Shown piece after piece: positions 1-4,361 of a stretch of DNA of 8,496 nt (position 1 is the first letter of the stretch; each line of letters begins with the position of its first letter). Both the position numbers and the translations under genes were made by a program. Origin of the DNA: Thermodesulfobacteriota bacterium (GTDB lineage Bacteria; Desulfobacterota_D; UBA1144; Nemesobacterales; UBA2774); the NCBI GenBank assembly GCA_039028315.1, contig JBCCIH010000102.1, positions 1 through 8,496 of the forward strand, read 5' to 3'. The notes under the pieces were generated by a model. It saw only the letters and a program-made list of their open reading frames with translations, made no database searches and was not told the DNA's origin.

Positions 1-798
1 CGCAACCGGAAGTCCGCAGGCCATGGCCTCTAGTATAACGAGCCCAAATGTGTCAAACATACTGGGGAAAACAAAGACATCTGCCTTGTTATACAAATTA
101 ACAAGCTTTTTGTGGTCAATGAAACCTGTAAATTCTACATCTGGATATTTTGCTTTTAGGGTGCTTAAGTAAGGGCCGTCTCCAACTAAAATCTTCTTGT
201 AGCCTTCAATCTTACAGAAATCATCAAGGTTTTTGTCCTTACTGACCCTTCCAACAGTTATGATTGTTTTTTCTCTGGAACTTGTGCTCTGTCTTCCTGA
301 TGGATTAAACAGATTTGTGTCTACGCCTCTTCCCCACACTATGGAGTTATTAAGTGCCAGCTGTTTAGCTATGCTTTTGGTAGTGACAAGAACTTTTTTG
401 CTGCACTTGTGAAACCATCTTATGTATAACCATGTGAATACTCTGGGTATCCCATATAAAACCCATCCATAGTCGGCCAATCTGGTGTGATATGATGTGT
501 TATAGGGAATTTTGTTTTTTCTGCAGTACTGTCTCATTGCAAGACCAAGGCTTGCTTCAGTCGCAATATGAACCCTGTCAGGCTTGTACTGCTCAAAGTA
601 TTTTTCAGCTATGTAGTTTGCATTTTTAATTATTGGTATATTTCCTTGAAGTTTAAATATATGTTCAGATCCATCAACATAAGGATTTAGTACAAACACT
701 TCGTGTTCTTTCTTTAAAAGATTGGTAATGTAGCTCCAAGTATAGGTAACGCCGTTTACCTGGGGATGCCAGGCGTCTGTAACTAGTAATATTTTCAT
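1..798 (-). CDS. GT4 glycosyltransferase, DTFG/SqdX-MgtA-like subtype (3' partial)
   Basis: Transfers a sugar from a nucleotide donor to an acceptor, probably a lipid, at the inner face of the cytoplasmic membrane. The visible 266 residues lack the C-terminus because the frame is still open at the window edge. Seen: N-terminal TDAWHPQVNGV (7-17), the glycine-rich acceptor-side loop typical of GT4; SYHTR (102-106); WGRGVDTNLF (155-164); a second Rossmann half starting TVGRVSKDKN (181-190); and the donor-site block PSMFDTFGLVILEAMACG (245-262). In that block the usual EX7E pair is D249/E257, as in SqdX (sulfolipid), MgtA-like mannosyltransferases and relatives. The ATG at 798 is preceded by AGAGG (811-807) with an 8-base spacer, which fixes the start. 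It is the last visible gene of an operon, 31 bases after the PAP2 gene. Family assignment is firm. Donor and acceptor cannot be read from the sequence; a diacylglycerol acceptor is inferred from subtype and neighbour. Confidence 0.9.
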   Translation of the reverse strand, partial: MKILLVTDAWHPQVNGVTYTWSYITNLLKKEHEVFVLNPYVDGSEHIFKLQGNIPIIKNANYIAEKYFEQYKPDRVHIATEASLGLAMRQYCRKNKIPYNTSYHTRLADYGWVLYGIPRVFTWLYIRWFHKCSKKVLVTTKSIAKQLALNNSIVWGRGVDTNLFNPSGRQSTSSREKTIITVGRVSKDKNLDDFCKIEGYKKILVGDGPYLSTLKAKYPDVEFTGFIDHKKLVNLYNKADVFVFPSMFDTFGLVILEAMACGLPVA

Positions 799-829
799 TT
801 TCTCTACCTCTCAAGAAAGAGATTTATTT

Positions 830-1468
830 CTAGAGGAAGTTCGTAAAATATAAAAGAACCGTTACCGTAAAAATCCCAAGAAATGCTCCCGCAATTGTTT
901 GGGCTAGAGTATGGCGTTTTAGACGTATGCGCGACCAGGCTACAAGTGGGATTAGTAGAACTAGCGGAAGCCAGCTTTCTCCAAATAATGCTACAGCAAG
1001 TACAACCAGTCCTGCGATTGCAGTACTGTGACCACTGATTTTCCATTTGAAAGTAATAAGCAGTATGCAAAGTAGCTGAATAATTGCTACTGCTATAACA
1101 ACCAGAATTAGCGTCGGTGCTCCTATTAAAAACATAACCATAAAAGCCAGTAGCGTGTTTGCAGTCATCAATATAAGGGGTTGGGTTCTTTCTTCTCTTA
1201 TATTTAAATGAAAGTCTGACACAATTCCTTTTCTGACTAGATAGATTATATATAGAGTCGGAGGCAAGACAGTAAGTGCAATGTAGAGCGCAATCCAGGT
1301 AAGTGCAGACTCGTCATTTAAGCCGTAGGCAGCGATAACAACCGCTGCTATTGCAATTGTAAGCGGGCTTAAAACGCCTGAAATTATCCTTGCCCATCTG
1401 TTTTTCCATTCAGGGGAAACTATTACATATTCAGACAATCGCGTGTAATAACTTTTGTTTATCTGCAT
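830..1468 (-). CDS. PAP2-superfamily integral membrane phosphatase
   Basis: A 212-residue membrane protein with about six hydrophobic segments (roughly 28-50, 57-78, 101-117, 119-140, 150-172, 191-209). It carries a recognisable but divergent PAP2 active site: REERTQP (91-97) for motif 1, SGHS (145-148, catalytic-type histidine H147) for motif 2, and SR-x5-H (S179, R180, H186) for motif 3. Known PAP2 enzymes dephosphorylate phosphatidic acid, phosphatidylglycerol phosphate or undecaprenyl diphosphate. Here the Lys and Arg of the classical KX6RP motif are not at their usual places, and the motif-3 Asp that pairs with H186 is Q190. Variants reading R-E-E-R...P and H-T-x-x-Q occur in bacterial PAP2-like proteins, so this may be a subfamily trait rather than decay. 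The ATG at 1468 follows AGGATAGG (1482-1475) with a 6-base spacer. It sits 24 bases after the GT2 gene and 31 before the GT4 gene, so co-transcription is likely. Substrate unknown; a lipid phosphate is the best inference. Confidence 0.82.
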   Translation of the reverse strand: MQINKSYYTRLSEYVIVSPEWKNRWARIISGVLSPLTIAIAAVVIAAYGLNDESALTWIALYIALTVLPPTLYIIYLVRKGIVSDFHLNIREERTQPLILMTANTLLAFMVMFLIGAPTLILVVIAVAIIQLLCILLITFKWKISGHSTAIAGLVVLAVALFGESWLPLVLLIPLVAWSRIRLKRHTLAQTIAGAFLGIFTVTVLLYFTNFL

Positions 1469-1492
1469 CTCTAGCCTATCCTAACTAAACCC

Positions 1493-2191
1493 TTAAGACC
1501 AATAACCCCAGTCGTAACTGCGCCATCTGCGTGGTATAAGGTTAAAATATAATAATGAACACCTTGTGATTGAATGTAAAGTCTTTCTTATTAATCCCAT
1601 TTCTAATCTTCTATGATCTGTTGCATAAACTACCAATTTGGGATCGTATAGCGGCTTGTATCCATTTTGCTTTACGCGCCATGCAAGCTCAGAGTCTTCA
1701 TTGCATGTAAGCTCTAAATCAAAGCCGCCTGATTTCTCATAAGCCCCTTTAGTTATTATACAATTTGAGCCTGAAGCTGCAGGAACGCCAATTGAATCTA
1801 TTATATACTGTCCGTGAGAAAACAGTTTGTAATATGTCGCGTACTCGCCTGCGGATAGTTTTGGCCCGTAAATTAGATCATACCCCTCATACTCAAGAAG
1901 CTTGTCAAAATAGCCCGGCGCAAATTCTATATCTGCATCTGTAAATATTAGCCATTTGGTTTTAGCGAAATCGGATCCTATTTGTCTTGCTTGTGTTACA
2001 GAGCACAATTCTTTTATCACAGATGTATTTAGAGCTCTTTGCTCTGCGATGATCTCTGCTGTTTCATCTTCACTTGAATCGACCACTATTAATTTTATCT
2101 CTTCGGGAATTGATTTTAGGAATTTCCCAATGTTATGGGCTTCATTTCGTGTGGGTAAAATTATAGTAAACTCCTCTATATTTTTCATCAT
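1493..2191 (-). CDS. GT2-family (GT-A fold) glycosyltransferase
   Basis: A 232-residue soluble or peripheral glycosyltransferase, first gene of the GT2-PAP2-GT4 operon. Seen: the nucleotide-binding first strand FTIILPTRNE (8-17), VVDSSEDET (36-44), the metal-binding DXD motif as TDAD (84-87), the acceptor-side SGSNCIITKGAYEKSGGFD (140-158), and the catalytic-base region NED (164-166) followed by ELAWRVKQNGYK. These are the usual GT2 elements in order. No transmembrane segment is evident, so it would work at the cytoplasmic face on a soluble or membrane-embedded acceptor; the basic C-terminal stretch (193-224, many Arg) could contact the membrane. Two adjacent ATG codons (2191 and 2188) could start it. 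AAGG at 2195-2192 directly abuts the first, so the second, with a 3-base spacer, may be the one used. The difference is a single residue. The 99 bases upstream carry the 11-bp-phased repeats described separately. Sugar and acceptor are not predictable. Confidence 0.9.
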   Translation of the reverse strand: MMKNIEEFTIILPTRNEAHNIGKFLKSIPEEIKLIVVDSSEDETAEIIAEQRALNTSVIKELCSVTQARQIGSDFAKTKWLIFTDADIEFAPGYFDKLLEYEGYDLIYGPKLSAGEYATYYKLFSHGQYIIDSIGVPAASGSNCIITKGAYEKSGGFDLELTCNEDSELAWRVKQNGYKPLYDPKLVVYATDHRRLEMGLIRKTLHSITRCSLLYFNLIPRRWRSYDWGYWS

Positions 2192-2195
2192 CCTT
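2192..2195 (-). promoter_or_regulatory. Ribosome-binding site abutting the GT2 start
   Basis: On the minus strand AAGG is immediately followed by ATGATG. The spacing is unusually tight (0 bases to the first ATG, 3 to the second), which favours initiation at the second ATG or weak basal translation. Confidence 0.4.
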
Positions 2196-2214
2196 AAATA
2201 ATGATAATAAATCT

Positions 2215-2254
2215 GTATTAAGCTTGATTTAATTGAGTGTTAAAAATGTGTTAA
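2215..2254 (-). promoter_or_regulatory. Pho-box-like operator: four 7-bp direct repeats at 11-bp period
   Basis: Read on the minus strand: TTAACAC (2254-2248), spacer ATTT, TTAACAC (2243-2237), spacer TCAA, TTAAATC (2232-2226), spacer AAGC, TTAATAC (2221-2215). The first two units are identical and all four begin TTAA exactly 11 bases apart, so they lie on one face of the helix. Seven-bp units with 4-bp spacers are the architecture bound by OmpR/PhoB-family regulators. The sequence is close to the TTAACA units of Bacillus PhoP boxes and the TTAA-centred units of cyanobacterial SphR boxes. Two promoter fits are possible: TTAACA (2243-2238) as a 5/6 match -35 with a 17-base spacer to a weak -10 TAATAC (2220-2215), or a better -10 TATTAT at 2209-2204, which would place all repeats between about -18 and -57. 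The repeats precede the GT2-PAP2-GT4 operon. The repeat structure is seen; the regulator is inferred. Confidence 0.55.
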
Positions 2255-2290
2255 TTATAGAAGTGATATAAATACTAGATTGGATTAATC

Positions 2291-3466
2291 TTAAGACTCT
2301 GGGTTTTCAAATGTGACAGTTAAAACCCCGTGTTCGAGATTTGCATTCTCCACATTTAATTTAGCAAGAAATTTTGGCAGAAAGATATTTCTTCTCTGGT
2401 TTTCTATCTGAATCGTAAGCTCTTCTCCTACTTGATGAAGCTTAACTTCTTCCTTGCTAACAAACGGCAGGTTCATAACTAGGCTGTATGTATCATCTTG
2501 CTTATGAATCTCATAGGGCTTGCCCTTATGGTATATCTGAGCCGGGTCATTATCTGAAAAAAGCTCCTTACCGAATTCTGAAAGCGCATCTTTGCCGAGT
2601 ACTTCTTTTGAATGTAAAGGCCCCTCATGTATTGGAATAGAGCTGAATAAATGCTTTACGTCTTTCATGTAGCCTTTTTGAAATTTTTTCCATTCATTAA
2701 AATAAGGGTGGTCTAGGTGAGGAGGCATGACTCTATTTACGATTGCAGAATCCACGGGGTATCCGTAGAGGTTTAGATAGGTGAATGCCCGCTGAGTCTC
2801 ATTTATTACCATCTTTTCAAGATTAAGTACAAGTCTGATTGATGTTACATCAGGATCTGAAAAGACCTGATGAATTGAGTTAAGCTGGGTGAACAAATTC
2901 TCAACAGCATTGTATGTGTCGTCTTCTGGAAGCGGCATGTCTGACACTACTTTTACAGCCGGGCGCACCACTTTCAGCACTTTGCGCTCAATTGGGAAAA
3001 CCTTAACCAGCCACCACCTGGCTACATCTGGAAGTGAAAGGAGCTTAAGAGTCTCGCCCGTGGGCGCGCTGTCTACAATTATGACATCATACTTTTTCTC
3101 TACATAATGGTTATATACCCAAAGAAAAGAAGCAACCTCTTCCATCCCTGGGAAAACGCTAAATTCCTCTGCCAGAATATTGTCAACTTCCATCCAGTTA
3201 AATACCGATTGTATATAACTGGTGAGTTTGCCCCAATATTTATCAACTGAGTAGTAAACATCTATTTCTTGAGCGTAGACATTTTTTGCAACCTTAACCG
3301 GCTCCGGCCCAAGCTCTTGAGCAAAGACGTCTCTTAGGCTGTGAGCAGCATCAGTTGAGATAACTAATACTTTATTCCCCTTTGTAGCTGCTTGAAGCGC
3401 TGTTGCGGCGGCTACTGTAGTTTTTCCAACCCCGCCTTTTCCGGTGTAGAGGATTATTCTGCACAT
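2291..3466 (-). CDS. ArsA/Get3-like ATPase with C-terminal alpha-crystallin (Hsp20-like) domain
   Basis: A 391-residue cytosolic ATPase of the ArsA/Get3 branch of deviant-Walker P-loop proteins. Seen: P-loop GKGGVGKTT (9-17, signature lysine K10, Walker lysine K15); switch I STDAAHS (37-43, catalytic-type D39); FPGMEEV (105-111); switch II VDSAPTGET (131-139); and the adenine-loop-type NRVMPP (244-249). Residues about 318-388 form a beta-rich Hsp20-like tail (YEIHKQDDTYSLVMNLP, then LTIQIENQRR and GVLTVTF). The only cysteine is C2, so both the arsenite-binding cysteines of true ArsA and the CXXC of eukaryotic Get3 are absent. Known relatives with this layout include the Get3d group of cyanobacteria and plastids. 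Arsenite pumping is therefore unlikely; client binding or membrane-protein handling is the better inference. The ATG is fixed by the P-loop beginning at residue 9. No Shine-Dalgarno is well placed: AGG lies 15 bases upstream, with TATATATA in between. It is divergent from the 44-residue gene and has its own unit. Confidence 0.9.
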   Translation of the reverse strand: MCRIILYTGKGGVGKTTVAAATALQAATKGNKVLVISTDAAHSLRDVFAQELGPEPVKVAKNVYAQEIDVYYSVDKYWGKLTSYIQSVFNWMEVDNILAEEFSVFPGMEEVASFLWVYNHYVEKKYDVIIVDSAPTGETLKLLSLPDVARWWLVKVFPIERKVLKVVRPAVKVVSDMPLPEDDTYNAVENLFTQLNSIHQVFSDPDVTSIRLVLNLEKMVINETQRAFTYLNLYGYPVDSAIVNRVMPPHLDHPYFNEWKKFQKGYMKDVKHLFSSIPIHEGPLHSKEVLGKDALSEFGKELFSDNDPAQIYHKGKPYEIHKQDDTYSLVMNLPFVSKEEVKLHQVGEELTIQIENQRRNIFLPKFLAKLNVENANLEHGVLTVTFENPES

Positions 3467-3476
3467 TGTATATATA

Positions 3477-3493
3477 GAGTACCTAAAATACTC
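3477..3493. repeat. Short inverted repeat GAGTA-N7-TACTC in divergent promoter region
   Basis: Perfect 5-bp arms (3477-3481 and 3489-3493) with a 7-bp centre lie between the ATPase start and the -35 of the plus-strand promoter. The position suits an operator for one or both genes. Arms this short can arise by chance, so the functional reading is weak. Confidence 0.25.
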
Positions 3494-3496
3494 ATC

Positions 3497-3527
3497 TTGA
3501 CATAAATCTTGTGGAGCTTAATATAAT
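3497..3527 (+). promoter_or_regulatory. Sigma70-like promoter for the 44-residue membrane protein
   Basis: TTGACA at 3497-3502 and TATAAT at 3522-3527 both match the consensus fully. The spacer is 19 bases, two longer than ideal. A shorter-spaced alternative -10 is TAATAT (3519-3524, 16-base spacer, 4/6 match). Transcription from about 3534 would give a leader of roughly 25 bases containing the GAGG ribosome-binding site at 3547-3550, consistent with a translation start at 3559. Confidence 0.6.
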
Positions 3528-3558
3528 TAGGCTATATAAATTAAAAGAGGTCGGACCA

Positions 3559-3693
3559 ATGTCAGAAGAAAATACTAAAAAACCAAACTCTTATCCATTT
3601 CTTTTTGTCTTACTAGCTTTGGGAATAATGACAGCAACTGTTTTGCTAGCAATAGGCGGAATTTACTTCAGTTTCATTAACCCATCATTCTAA
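3559..3693 (+). CDS. Small single-span membrane protein (44 aa), unknown function
   Basis: I do not recognise this protein. It has a short polar N-terminus rich in charged residues (MSEENTKKPN), one strongly hydrophobic helix (about residues 13-38) and a tail of only about six residues ending NPSF. This is tail-anchored or small-integral-protein architecture, with the N-terminus probably cytoplasmic. The ATG at 3559 is chosen because GAGG (3547-3550) lies 8 bases before it. An in-frame GTG at 3511 would add 16 residues, but it falls inside the spacer of the likely promoter and has no ribosome-binding site. The gene is divergent from the ArsA/Get3-like ATPase and lies 79 bases before the 195-residue membrane protein on the same strand. 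No homology can be asserted from so short a sequence; promoter, ribosome-binding site and clean membrane helix together make it a credible gene. Confidence 0.7.
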   Translation: MSEENTKKPNSYPFLFVLLALGIMTATVLLAIGGIYFSFINPSF

Positions 3694-3745
3694 GAATTGG
3701 TATCGCAGATTTTTACAACTTAGCTTTGTTTCGCCGGATTATAAG

Positions 3746-3754
3746 TGATATACT
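3746..3754 (+). promoter_or_regulatory. Extended -10 promoter for the 195-residue membrane protein
   Basis: TGATATACT combines the extended TGn element (3746-3748) with TATACT (5/6 to TATAAT). A partial -35, TTGTTT (3726-3731, 3/6), sits 17 bases upstream. Transcription would start near 3761, leaving a leader of about 12 bases that still contains AGGAG (3762-3766). The downstream gene could thus be expressed independently of the 44-residue gene, although read-through from that gene is also possible. Confidence 0.45.
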
Positions 3755-3772
3755 GCACACTAGGAGAAATAG

Positions 3773-4360
3773 ATGAGTGAATTCAGCGCTCCCGGCCCGC
3801 AATCCCCAACAACTGATACTACAAATGCGCAAGCAGCGCCCACAGCTTCGCCTAAATCCAATTTTGCCAAATCATTTCGCTCAGAAGAGGCAATACTCGT
3901 TACTCTAATCATACTTTCCACTGTTGGTATAGCTATTACTAACTTTAGACCATTTATAAGTTTTTACTTTTGGGTCTCGATGGTGCCAGTTTTATTTCTG
4001 ACAAGCCTTTATATCGGCTGGACAAAGGCCAGGAAAAGAGGCGAGGGCATATCAAGGATTATCTGGGTACAGCTTCTCCACTGGGTCGGGTTATTAGCAG
4101 CAATAGGACTCATTTACCTCTTATATTCTTCAACTGGACGCATAGACAATAATCAGCTTGCACTATTAACGCTTCTTTCGATAGCGCTTGCAACATTTTT
4201 AGCAGGGGTTCATTTTGAATGGCGCTTTATGGTTGTTGGCGTAATACTTGGCGCGGCAGTTGCCGGCGCAGCATTTATTGAGCAGGTTGTATGGATGGTT
4301 GTGATACCTGTTGCGGCTCTTATAGTGCTTGTAATATTTTGGTGGAAAAGAAGTTTATAA
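3773..4360 (+). CDS. Multi-span integral membrane protein with Pro/Thr/Ala-rich N-terminal tail, unknown function
   Basis: I do not recognise this 195-residue protein. Residues 1-37 are a low-complexity, polar segment rich in Pro, Thr, Ser and Ala, ending in a basic patch (KSNFAKSFR). About six hydrophobic helices follow (roughly 39-57, 63-83, 97-119, 128-146, 151-169, 171-190), with a short basic C-terminus (WWKRSL). The loop WTKARKRGEG (83-92) is positively charged, so by the positive-inside rule it is cytoplasmic, as is the N-terminal tail. No catalytic motif or conserved charged pair in the membrane stands out. The ATG is supported by AGGAG at 3762-3766 with a 6-base spacer. It lies 79 bases after the 44-residue gene. 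Its stop codon is one base from the stop of the convergent RND pump gene, which leaves no room for a separate terminator. The gene is real by start signals and composition; the function is open. Confidence 0.75.
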   Translation: MSEFSAPGPQSPTTDTTNAQAAPTASPKSNFAKSFRSEEAILVTLIILSTVGIAITNFRPFISFYFWVSMVPVLFLTSLYIGWTKARKRGEGISRIIWVQLLHWVGLLAAIGLIYLLYSSTGRIDNNQLALLTLLSIALATFLAGVHFEWRFMVVGVILGAAVAGAAFIEQVVWMVVIPVAALIVLVIFWWKRSL

Positions 4361-4361
4361 A

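Noticed and set aside
2254..2259. Perfect TATAAT on the minus strand as the main promoter of the glycosyltransferase operon
   Set aside because: No acceptable -35 lies 16-18 bases upstream, and it would place the phased repeats downstream of the transcription start; it remains possible as a repressed or secondary promoter.
2283..2290. 8-bp palindrome GATTAATC next to the ATPase stop
   Set aside because: Too short and AT-rich, with no loop and no T-run; not a terminator or convincing operator.
2291..3466. Arsenite efflux ATPase, arsenic resistance locus
   Set aside because: No metalloid-binding cysteines, an alpha-crystallin tail instead of the duplicated ArsA halves, and no arsB, arsC, arsD or arsR nearby.
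3511..3558. N-terminal extension of the 44-residue protein from GTG 3511
   Set aside because: It overlaps the likely promoter, has no ribosome-binding site, and a well-spaced GAGG precedes ATG 3559.
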